The notes below the pieces were generated by a model. It was not told the DNA's origin and did not search any database. It saw only the letters and a list, made by a program, of their open reading frames with translations. A stretch of 15,235 nt of DNA from the NCBI GenBank assembly GCA_903895005.1, contig CAITSH010000198.1, positions 1-15,235 of the forward strand, given 5' to 3'. Made by a program: the position numbers and the translations under genes. Of the stretch, positions 1-6,288 are shown in pieces; positions within the stretch are counted from its first letter, which is position 1; each line of letters begins with the position of its first letter. The stretch comes from an uncultured Pseudomonadota bacterium. Its GTDB lineage: Bacteria > Pseudomonadota > Gammaproteobacteria > Burkholderiales > SG8-39.

Positions 1-11
1 CCCCATTGACG

Positions 12-100
12 GGGGAGGGCTGGGGAGAGGGTGAATGCACACAAGCGCGCATCTCTTGGCATTCCCCCTCTCCCTGTCCCTCTCCCGCCAGGGGAGAGGG
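12..100. repeat. Intergenic GGGAGAGGG repeat cluster with hairpin
   Basis: The 9-bp unit GGGAGAGGG occurs at 23-31 and 92-100, and its reverse complement CCCTCTCCC at 66-74 and 78-86. The copies at 78-86 and 92-100 form a perfect 9-bp stem with a 5-nt loop; the copy at 23-31 can pair with 66-74 instead. The element lies just downstream of the minus-strand phosphotransferase gene, so it could fold in that gene's 3' RNA. Short G/A-rich inverted elements of this kind are scattered between genes in many proteobacteria. No T-tract follows on the minus strand, so a terminator role is unproven. Confidence 0.6.
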
Positions 101-106
101 AACCTG

Positions 107-1186
107 CTAAGTACTGTTTCGCTTATCCGATTGATTCGCAAACCGCCGCCCGATCTCTGCCAGCGGTTTCGCCCGCTTGCCCGCATCCAGCGCCTGCTGG
201 CTGGATGCGATGCCCTCGAGCGCGCGCTTCATCACGCCTTGCAAAATAGCGGCGATGCGAAACAGGTTGTAGGCGAGGTAAAAATCCCAGTGTTGCGATG
301 CGATGCCCTCGCGTCCGGTGCGACGGCAATACTGCGCGATGTAATCCTGCTCCGACGGAATTCCCAGAGCGGCAATGTCCAGCCCGCCGATGCCGCGAAA
401 ATCGTCTGGGGGTATATGCCAGCCCATGCAGTTGTACGAAAAATCCGCCAGCGGATGGCCCAGCGTCGACAGCTCCCAGTCGAGAATAGCCACCACCCGC
501 GGTTCTCTTGGATCAAATATCAGATTGTCCATGCGGTAGTCACCATGTACCACCGCAGTTTCGTCGCCGGCCGGGATGTGCTGCGGCAGCCAGGCAATCA
601 GATCATCCATGGCCTGTATTTTTCCCGTTTCGGAAGCCTGGTACTGCCGCGTCCAGCGACCGATCTGGCGCGCAAAATAATTGCCCGGCTTGCCGTAGTC
701 GGCGAGCCCAACTGCGGTGTAATCCACGGCATGCAGCGCGGCGATGACGCGGTTCATTTCGTCATAAATGGCGGCGCGCCCCGCCCTGTCCATGCCCGGC
801 AATGACTGCTCCCAGAAGACGCGACCCTCGACGCACTCCATGATGTAAAACGCGCGCCCGATAACGCCTTCGTCCTCGCACAGCGCAAGCATGCTCGGCA
901 CGGGAATACCGGCGCCACCCAGCGCGCTCATGACCCTAAACTCGCGTTCGATGGCGTGGGCCGATGGCAACAGCTTCGCCGCGGGCCCGGGTTTGGAGCG
1001 CATCACATAGCGGCGCCCGCCCGCCTCCAGTCTGTAGGTGGGATTGGACTGCCCCCCCTTGAACTGTTCGATAGACAGCGCGCCCGAATAGCCTTCGATG
1101 CGGCTGCGCAGCCAGGCATCAAGCGCGGGAACTTCAAAACTGTGGCGTCCGGCAACCGGCATGGTGCCGCTGAATTGTTCGCTCAT
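107..1186 (-). CDS. Phosphotransferase family protein (APH fold, ACAD10/11-type)
   Basis: A 359-residue soluble protein of the aminoglycoside phosphotransferase/choline kinase superfamily. The Brenner-type catalytic loop VVHGDYRMDNLIFD is at about 212-225, with H214, D216 as likely catalytic base and N221 for metal. The DFG-equivalent ILDWELSTLGHPLADFSY follows, with metal-binding D236. The N-lobe carries GGQSNPTYRL near 44-53. This matches the subgroup fused or linked to acyl-CoA dehydrogenases (ACAD10/11-like), which in bacteria usually sits in fatty- or hydroxyacyl-CoA catabolic loci. It is therefore more likely a metabolic kinase than an antibiotic-resistance enzyme. Length is normal and all key residues are present. 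The start at 1186 directly follows a five-codon mini-ORF (see findings). Its substrate cannot be told from sequence. Confidence 0.9.
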   Translation of the reverse strand: MSEQFSGTMPVAGRHSFEVPALDAWLRSRIEGYSGALSIEQFKGGQSNPTYRLEAGGRRYVMRSKPGPAAKLLPSAHAIEREFRVMSALGGAGIPVPSMLALCEDEGVIGRAFYIMECVEGRVFWEQSLPGMDRAGRAAIYDEMNRVIAALHAVDYTAVGLADYGKPGNYFARQIGRWTRQYQASETGKIQAMDDLIAWLPQHIPAGDETAVVHGDYRMDNLIFDPREPRVVAILDWELSTLGHPLADFSYNCMGWHIPPDDFRGIGGLDIAALGIPSEQDYIAQYCRRTGREGIASQHWDFYLAYNLFRIAAILQGVMKRALEGIASSQQALDAGKRAKPLAEIGRRFANQSDKRNST

Positions 1187-1268
1187 GGGTGCTCGCTCAT
1201 GCGAGTCTGTCCTGCCCTTGGAAGCAACAATGCTAGCACGCCGGAAGGCGCGCCATTCCGTCCGGGTT

Positions 1269-2315
1269 TCAGTACACTGGCTTGGCGCGAAAGTATTCGG
1301 CGCGGTCTATGGAATGCACTTTTACGTCGCGCACATCACTGCCTTGCAGCAGCTTGAGCGGGACATCGGCACCCGCGGCGCCCATGCCCCACATCTTGCG
1401 GTAAAGCTCCTCGTGCGTCTTCACCGGGTCCGCACCCACGCCCATGACAATGTCGCCGCGCTTTATGCCAGCCTTGTCGGCCGGACTGTCCGGTGACACG
1501 CGCGTGACAAACAGGCGCCCCTGCACCTCTTCGGTGGCCAGCCCCAGCCACGGCCGTGAAGCCCCTTCGGCGCGCCCCTTCGCGATGAGGTCCCCGAGGA
1601 TCGGCTTGATGAGGTCGATGGGGATGAACATGTTGCCCGGCTGCGCCGTTCCCGGCTCCACCGTGTCGCGCACCAGCAGGGAACCGATGCCCATCAACTT
1701 GCCTTCGCGTCCGACCAGGGCGGCACCGGCCCAGTTGAAGGTCGGCGGCGAGGTGAAAATCGCGCTATCCAGCAGGTACTCCCAGCTGCCGGTGAATTTG
1801 CGCTTGGCCACCACCTGCGCCAGCATGGCGGGGTCGCGTCCGGCGGCTGAAAGAATCATCACCGGGTCGGCCACACCGATAGCGGAGGACTGCCCCAGCG
1901 CGAGCGGCTTCACCCCCATCGGCGATTGCGCGCGCAACAGGCCGAATCCGCTGGCATGGTCATACCCGACCAGCGTCGCCGCAACCGTCCGGTTGGCATT
2001 GGTCGTTACCTCGATCGCCTCGGATTCGATGACGATGTAGCCCACGGTAAGAATGTGGCCCTGGTCGTCGATCACCACGCCGGTGCCCTCACGTGCGCGC
2101 CCGAGCGAAGAGTTGGAGCGCGCGTCCTCCAGTGCCTTGCTGCGCACCTTGACCACGGCACCGAGCATCGCCTCCGGATCCTGCAGCGGCGCCGCGCCCC
2201 TGGCCTGCGCGCCTGGATCGGCCGCCGATGCGCTCGCGGCCGCGCTTGCATTCAGTGCGCCACCTGCCAGCGCCAGCACGAGAATGAACCGGGAAATCGC
2301 CCGCATTGCTTTCAT
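1269..2315 (-). CDS. Exported HtrA/DegP-like protein, probably catalytically dead, with PDZ domain
   Basis: A 348-residue protein with an N-terminal signal peptide (about 1-27), an S1C trypsin-like domain (about 75-245) and one PDZ domain (about 255-335, with PWLGL and SPADKAGIKRGDIV). The fold signatures of HtrA are clear: GTGVVIDDQGHILT, LVGYDHASGFGLL, and ALVGREGKLMGIGS. The three catalytic positions are replaced: the NHV histidine by Y93, the SDxA(L/V) aspartate by G123, and the GNSGG serine by A196. It is probably a periplasmic binding or chaperone-like pseudoprotease rather than a peptidase. A longer reading from 2396 exists. Position 2315 is chosen because GGAGG sits 5 nt upstream and the signal peptide begins there. 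Confidence 0.88.
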   Translation of the reverse strand: MKAMRAISRFILVLALAGGALNASAAASASAADPGAQARGAAPLQDPEAMLGAVVKVRSKALEDARSNSSLGRAREGTGVVIDDQGHILTVGYIVIESEAIEVTTNANRTVAATLVGYDHASGFGLLRAQSPMGVKPLALGQSSAIGVADPVMILSAAGRDPAMLAQVVAKRKFTGSWEYLLDSAIFTSPPTFNWAGAALVGREGKLMGIGSLLVRDTVEPGTAQPGNMFIPIDLIKPILGDLIAKGRAEGASRPWLGLATEEVQGRLFVTRVSPDSPADKAGIKRGDIVMGVGADPVKTHEELYRKMWGMGAAGADVPLKLLQGSDVRDVKVHSIDRAEYFRAKPVY

Positions 2316-2320
2316 ACACA

Positions 2321-2325
2321 CCTCC
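2321..2325 (-). promoter_or_regulatory. Shine-Dalgarno GGAGG of the HtrA-like gene
   Basis: GGAGG on the minus strand lies 5 nt before the ATG at 2315. It decides the start against the longer in-frame reading from 2396, whose extra 27 residues precede the signal peptide. Confidence 0.8.
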
Positions 2326-2461
2326 GCATCAAACCCGCGAACATTGGTTCCGCAACCCTTGCGTCCCGGACCACCACAACCCGCAGAAGCAGGCACGCCG
2401 GCACCCCATTCTTATACGAATCGGCGCCAATTTCCATACGCCGGCGAAGTAAAATCCGCGC

Positions 2462-2593
2462 GTGGGCTCTCTGGACAATATCGCCGAGGAGCGGATTCGC
2501 GAGGCCTTTGCCCGCGGCGAATTCGAGCACCTGTCCGGGGCGGGGCAACCATTGGCCCTGGATGACGGTGAAATGGTGCCTCCGGAACTGCGC
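2462..2593 (+). pseudogene. Truncated DUF1992 (DNAJC28-like) domain, in frame with the MFS gene
   Basis: From a GTG at 2462, 44 codons match the start of DUF1992 proteins (E. coli YhdN-like): SLDNIAEERIREAFARGEF, then LSGAGQPLALDD and VPPELR. Family members normally continue with a segment like YRLLKNAGxxPPEL and reach roughly 90-120 residues. Here similarity stops at R44. The next 80 codons (2594-2833) look like nothing I recognise, yet contain no stop and run straight into the MFS transporter. It is either a decayed DUF1992 gene whose 3' half was deleted, or a genuine 516-residue fusion. No good ribosome binding site precedes the GTG. The rest of the 2316-2833 intergenic stretch shows no other gene. 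Confidence 0.6.
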
Positions 2594-2833
2594 TGGCAGC
2601 GTGCGACATTATTCGAGACGGGATGGGCGGCCGGCGGTGTGCGCTGCAGCATGAGCGCTTTGGCGGGATACACGAACCAGGAGGAAGGTCTGTTTCGTTA
2701 TCGCGGATCTGATTTTTTAGCCAGACAGCCGGTCGATGTGCGGCTAAGCTGCGTCATTGCCGCAAACGAACGGCCGCAGAGCCCCGGAAAAAACAGCTTC
2801 AAGACAGGAAAAATCGAAACAAGAAAACCCGCC

Positions 2834-4012
2834 ATGCTCAACCGCGAAACGATAAAGCTTTATCTCAACGTCGGCCACTCCTTCGATCACCTGTTCATGC
2901 TGGTTTTCCCGACGGTGGTGCTGGCGATCAGCGCCGAGTGGCAGCGCCCCTACAGCGAATTGCTGCCCTTGTCGCTGCCCGGCTTTATCGCGTTCGGGGT
3001 GTTCTCGATACCGGCAGGCTGGCTGGCCGACCGCTGGAGCCGCAGCGGCATGATGACGCTGTTTTTTTTCGGCATCGGCGGCGCCTCCGTACTCACCGGA
3101 TTCGCGCAGAACGAATGGCAGATCAGCGCGTGCCTTGGCCTTGTCGGCATGTTCGCTGCGATCTACCATCCGGTGGGCATGGCCATCCTGGTCGCCAACG
3201 AACCCAAGGTCGGCCGCACACTTGGCGTCAACGGCGTTTACGGCAACACCGGCCTCGCGTTGGCCGCGCTCATATCGGGCGCGCTGGCCGACCTGTGGCA
3301 CTGGCGCGCCGCGTTTTTCGTGCCTGGCATCCTGTGCATCGCCACCGGCATCGGCTTCGCCCTTGCTGCGCGCGGCGGCGATCCGGTGCGCGCCAAGCCC
3401 AAGGCGGGGGCGGCGCGCCTGCCGCGCTCGGTGCTGGTTCGCGTCTTCGTGGTGGTGGTGGTTTCCACGATCTGCGGCGGCGTGATCTTCAATGCCACAA
3501 CCGTGGCCATGCCAAAAATATTCGACGAGCGCCTCACTGCGCTCACACAATCCACGCTGGGCATAGGCCTGCTCGTTTGCGTGGTCTACCTTATCGCGGC
3601 GATGGCGCAGTTACTGGTGGGCTGGTGGCTGGACCGGCGTTCCCTCAAAGCCGTGTTCGTACCGGTGGTGGCGCTGCAGGTACCGTTGCTGTTCGCGGCG
3701 GGCAGCCTGCAGGGCTACGCCATGCTCGCCTGCGCGGTGGCGATGATGTTTTTCGTCTTTGGCCAGATCCCGATCAACGACGCCATGATCGCGCGCTACA
3801 CCAGCGACGAATGGCGCGCGCGCGCTTATTCGGTACGCTACGTGCTGTCGTTTGCCGCCAGCGCCACCGCCGTGCCGCTGATCGCCGGTCTCTACAAGGC
3901 AACCGGCGATTTTGCGCTGCTCTTTAACATCCTCGCTGCGCTGGCGGTATGCATTTTCTTTGCCGCCCTTTCCTTTCCTTCGCCGCGAGCGGTCAAGCCC
4001 GCCGCCACCTGA
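2834..4012 (+). CDS. MFS transporter, fosmidomycin-resistance (Fsr)-like group
   Basis: 392 residues with about 12 hydrophobic membrane segments. The N-terminal half has NVGHSFDHLFMLVFPTVVLA, then the MFS motif-A loop GWLADRWSR (62-70). The segment AAIYHPVGMAILVANEP (about 108-124) and GVNGVYGNTGLALAALISG (131-149) resemble the Fsr group of the major facilitator superfamily. It is an inner-membrane secondary transporter, probably an exporter of small molecules; substrate unknown. The ATG at 2834 is chosen because homologous sequence begins here and the upstream in-frame 124 codons are a DUF1992 remnant plus unrecognised sequence. The ribosome binding site is weak (AGGAAAA about 20 nt upstream), so the start is uncertain. 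It converges with the carboxymuconolactone decarboxylase-like gene, 40 bp away, with no clear terminator between them. Confidence 0.85.
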   Translation: MLNRETIKLYLNVGHSFDHLFMLVFPTVVLAISAEWQRPYSELLPLSLPGFIAFGVFSIPAGWLADRWSRSGMMTLFFFGIGGASVLTGFAQNEWQISACLGLVGMFAAIYHPVGMAILVANEPKVGRTLGVNGVYGNTGLALAALISGALADLWHWRAAFFVPGILCIATGIGFALAARGGDPVRAKPKAGAARLPRSVLVRVFVVVVVSTICGGVIFNATTVAMPKIFDERLTALTQSTLGIGLLVCVVYLIAAMAQLLVGWWLDRRSLKAVFVPVVALQVPLLFAAGSLQGYAMLACAVAMMFFVFGQIPINDAMIARYTSDEWRARAYSVRYVLSFAASATAVPLIAGLYKATGDFALLFNILAALAVCIFFAALSFPSPRAVKPAAT

Positions 4013-4052
4013 CGTAGCACGCGCCCGTTCCCGCATAGCCCGGCGGCGACGC

Positions 4053-4445
4053 TCAGGCCTTGTCGAGTTCGGCGAAGACTTCGCGCGCGATGCGGAACGA
4101 GTCGACCGCCACCGGTGCGCCGCAATAGACGCCGCAGTGGATCAGCACGGCTGCGATTTCCTTGCGGCTCGCCCCATTGGTCAACGCGCCACGCAAGTGC
4201 AGTTTCAACTCATGCGGCCGGTTTACCGTCGCGAGCAGCGCGATATTGAGCATGCTGCGCGTCTTGCGCGGCAGCGTGTCGTCAACCCACACCTCGCCCC
4301 AGGCCTGTTCGGTCACCCAGTCCTGCAGCGTTTGGCTGAATTCGTCTTCAGGGGCCAGCGCGCGATCGACATAGGCGTCGCCCAGCACCGCCCTGCGAAC
4401 GGCCAGGCCTTTTTCATACTTCGCAGTCTTTGCTCCCTTGCTCAC
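4053..4445 (-). CDS. Carboxymuconolactone decarboxylase family protein (PcaC-like)
   Basis: A 130-residue protein that matches PcaC-type enzymes over its whole length: YEKGLAVRRAVLGDAYVDRA, then WGEVW, LPRKTRSMLNIALLATVNRP, ELKLHLRGALTNGASRKEI and VYCGAPVAVDSF. True 4-carboxymuconolactone decarboxylase acts in the protocatechuate branch of the beta-ketoadipate pathway. No other pca gene is in the window, so the in vivo reaction is open. It starts with GTG; AGGGGGA lies about 7 nt upstream, which supports this start. It is the last gene of a minus-strand operon, 21 bp after the RidA-like gene. The neighbourhood suggests a role in amino-acid or hydroxy-acid breakdown rather than classical aromatic degradation. 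Confidence 0.9.
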   Translation of the reverse strand: MSKGAKTAKYEKGLAVRRAVLGDAYVDRALAPEDEFSQTLQDWVTEQAWGEVWVDDTLPRKTRSMLNIALLATVNRPHELKLHLRGALTNGASRKEIAAVLIHCGVYCGAPVAVDSFRIAREVFAELDKA

Positions 4446-4466
4446 GGCATTTCCCCCTTGGATTGA

Positions 4467-5024
4467 TCAGTCTTTCTTTTTCATGGCTTTTTTAACGGCT
4501 GTTTTGGCCGCTTTCTTTGCCGGTTTCCCCGCCGTCTTTTTCTTTGCCGCCTTTTTCACAATTTTCTTTAACCCGCGCTTTACGGCTTTGGCCTTTTTCG
4601 GCACGTAGCCGATGGCCTCGACCTCAAGGCCGCAATCCATGGGCGTGCGCCCGGCCTGCATGCGCGTTCGGGCAGGTAACGTGTCCTGCCCTGAAAAATA
4701 CGTGCGGTAAATGCGGTCGAACTCACCCGCATCGCGCTGGTCCTTCAGCCAGACGATCACCTTGAGCAGGCAGTCCATGCTGGAGCCCGCCTCCTCGACC
4801 AGTTTTTTCATATTGCCCATCACGAGGTGGACCTGGTCGGCGAAGGGCATGTCCGGAAAAGGCGGCAGCGGCAGCTTTTTTGCGCGCGCTTCGCGCACCT
4901 TCGCCGAGAATGCCTCGTCAAACGGCGGCAGTCCGGAGACATAAACAAGGTCGCCGTAACGCACGCAAAGATTAAAGGGCGCGTCCGCGGACGGCAGGTC
5001 GGCGTTGAAATTCTGCTTTTCCAT
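4467..5024 (-). CDS. RidA/YjgF family protein with lysine-rich histone-H1-like tail
   Basis: 185 residues. The Rid domain (about 12-140) shows YGDLVYVSG, a central MGNMKKLVEEAGSSMDCLLK, VWLKD and LPARTRMQAG. The Rid active-site arginine is present (R119 in the PAR motif) and so is the glutamate of LEVEAIG (E134, matching RidA E120), so enamine/imine deaminase activity is plausible. Residues 31-60 are longer than in RidA. Residues 141-185 are a low-complexity tail with 20 lysines in 45 residues, of KKAAKK type as in histone-H1-like bacterial proteins. The start at 5024 has AGGAG 5 nt upstream; a longer frame to 5150 lies inside the preceding gene. It is the middle gene of the operon and starts 26 bp after the PLP enzyme. 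Confidence 0.9.
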   Translation of the reverse strand: MEKQNFNADLPSADAPFNLCVRYGDLVYVSGLPPFDEAFSAKVREARAKKLPLPPFPDMPFADQVHLVMGNMKKLVEEAGSSMDCLLKVIVWLKDQRDAGEFDRIYRTYFSGQDTLPARTRMQAGRTPMDCGLEVEAIGYVPKKAKAVKRGLKKIVKKAAKKKTAGKPAKKAAKTAVKKAMKKKD

Positions 5025-5029
5025 TGGAT

Positions 5030-5034
5030 CTCCT
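5030..5034 (-). promoter_or_regulatory. Shine-Dalgarno AGGAG of the RidA-like gene
   Basis: AGGAG lies 5 nt before the ATG at 5024, inside the short gap after the PLP enzyme stop codon. It fixes the RidA start against an in-frame extension reaching 5150. Confidence 0.75.
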
Positions 5035-5050
5035 GAAAGGCGTTTCTGTT

Positions 5051-6169
5051 TCACCACATCATTCCGCGCGCGGTCACAGGCCACAAGGCCACCACCACAC
5101 CTTTGCGCAAGCAGACAAACCAGTCGTGCATGTTCACCGTCGGATCGCAATGCCCCGGCACCAGCATTAACTTTTCACCCAGCGCCGGAGGTTCTGTTCC
5201 GGCTGCCACGCTGATCACGCCGTGTTCATCCGAAGCCTTGATGTACTCAAGCCCGGGCCGGCCGGCCACACGCGGCATGCCCGAATCGACGCTGGATGCC
5301 TTAAGGCCGGCATCGACCACCACGCGTTCGGGCGAAGGCGTACTCATGACCGTGGCGAGAATATGCAGGCTTTGCCCGAAAGCGGGAAAGCCCTCCCAGG
5401 CGTTTTGCTGGTAGTCGGCATCCATGAAAATATACGAACCCGGCTGCAGCTCGGTATAAACGCCACTGTCGCGCTCGAACAAAAAACTGCCCGTGCCCGC
5501 GCCGGTGACGATGTCGCAGGCGATGCCGGCACCGACGATGCGCTCGCGCGTAAGCCGCGCCTTTTCAGTGGCCGCGGCAATGGCGGCGCGACGCTCGCCA
5601 ACACCGCGCACATGCTGGGCCGAGCCCTGGTAGGCGTGCATGCCGGCAAAGACAAGGCCGGGCGCCGCCGCCACCGCCCGGGCCAGCGCGAGCGCCGGCT
5701 CACCCGGCGCGATCCCGCAACGCGCCGCACCGACATCCACTTCAATCAACACATTGAGCTTGAAGCTGGCGCCCAAGGCCGCGGCATTCAGTTTCGCGAC
5801 GTTGGCGGCGTTGTCCGTGCACACTGCGATGCGCGCGCGTTTGGCGAGCGCCACCAGCCGAGCGATTTTCGCTTCGCCCACCACCTCGTTGCAGATGAGG
5901 ATGTCGGCGATGCCGCTGTCGGCCAGCGCCTCGGCTTCGCTGACCTTCTGACAGCAAACGCCGACCGCGCCGCCGGCGACCTGTGCCCTGGCGATGTCCG
6001 CCGACTTGTGCGACTTTGCGTGGGGACGCAATGCGACCTTGCGCCCCTTCACGGCCTCGTTCATCAAGGCGAGGTTGTTTTCGAACACATCAAGATCAAG
6101 GACAAGCGCCGGCGTATCGACTTGCGCGAGCGACATACCAACTGAGGCAGGAGCGGCGGGAGCTTTCAT
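5051..6169 (-). CDS. D-threonine aldolase / DSD1-family PLP-dependent enzyme
   Basis: 372 residues, alanine-racemase-like TIM barrel followed by a beta domain. The signature LRPHAKSHKS (47-56) contains the likely PLP-binding lysine K52. VDTPALVLDLDVFENNLALM is the usual N-terminus. The C-terminal metal site of D-threonine aldolase and D-serine dehydratase is present as PGHCDPTVNMHDW, with H340 and D342. Known members cleave D-threonine to glycine and acetaldehyde, or dehydrate D-serine or D-threo-3-hydroxyaspartate; sequence alone does not choose between these. First gene of the operon with the RidA-like and CMD-like genes, and divergent from the quinone oxidoreductase. The start is uncertain: 6169 and an in-frame ATG at 6136 both lack a strong ribosome binding site. 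Confidence 0.88.
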   Translation of the reverse strand: MKAPAAPASVGMSLAQVDTPALVLDLDVFENNLALMNEAVKGRKVALRPHAKSHKSADIARAQVAGGAVGVCCQKVSEAEALADSGIADILICNEVVGEAKIARLVALAKRARIAVCTDNAANVAKLNAAALGASFKLNVLIEVDVGAARCGIAPGEPALALARAVAAAPGLVFAGMHAYQGSAQHVRGVGERRAAIAAATEKARLTRERIVGAGIACDIVTGAGTGSFLFERDSGVYTELQPGSYIFMDADYQQNAWEGFPAFGQSLHILATVMSTPSPERVVVDAGLKASSVDSGMPRVAGRPGLEYIKASDEHGVISVAAGTEPPALGEKLMLVPGHCDPTVNMHDWFVCLRKGVVVALWPVTARGMMW

Positions 6170-6249
6170 GGCGGGTACGTGGCGTTTCGTCCGGGAAAGT
6201 CGCATTCTAACTGGGGTAAAATCATTCATCCGCAATCAATTGCCAACAT

Positions 6250-6265
6250 CCCGGTTTAAACCGGG
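6250..6265. promoter_or_regulatory. Perfect 16-bp palindrome, candidate operator in divergent promoter region
   Basis: CCCGGTTTAAACCGGG is a perfect 16-bp inverted repeat. It lies in the 119-bp region between the divergent PLP-enzyme operon (starts 6169) and the quinone oxidoreductase gene (starts 6289), 23 nt before the latter's ATG. A dimeric repressor site is one reading. No regulator gene is adjacent in the window, and the short loopless palindrome would make a poor RNA hairpin. Confidence 0.4.
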
Positions 6266-6288
6266 TAACCACAGCGAAGAAGAACCGC

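Noticed and set aside
35..805. A 256-codon plus-strand open frame over the phosphotransferase gene
   Set aside because: The opposite strand carries the complete phosphotransferase with all catalytic residues.
4013..4052. A terminator between the converging MFS and CMD-like genes
   Set aside because: The 40-bp gap has only short GC repeats and no stem followed by a T-run.
4467..4605. The lysine-rich tail as a frameshift artefact
   Set aside because: The KKAAKK pattern with Ala, Val and Pro spacing is typical of real basic tails, and no alternative frame there continues the Rid domain.
5222..6145. A 307-codon plus-strand open frame opposite the PLP enzyme gene
   Set aside because: It is antisense to a clear DSD1-like gene, is rich in Arg/His/Gly as GC-rich shadow frames are, and shows no family motif.
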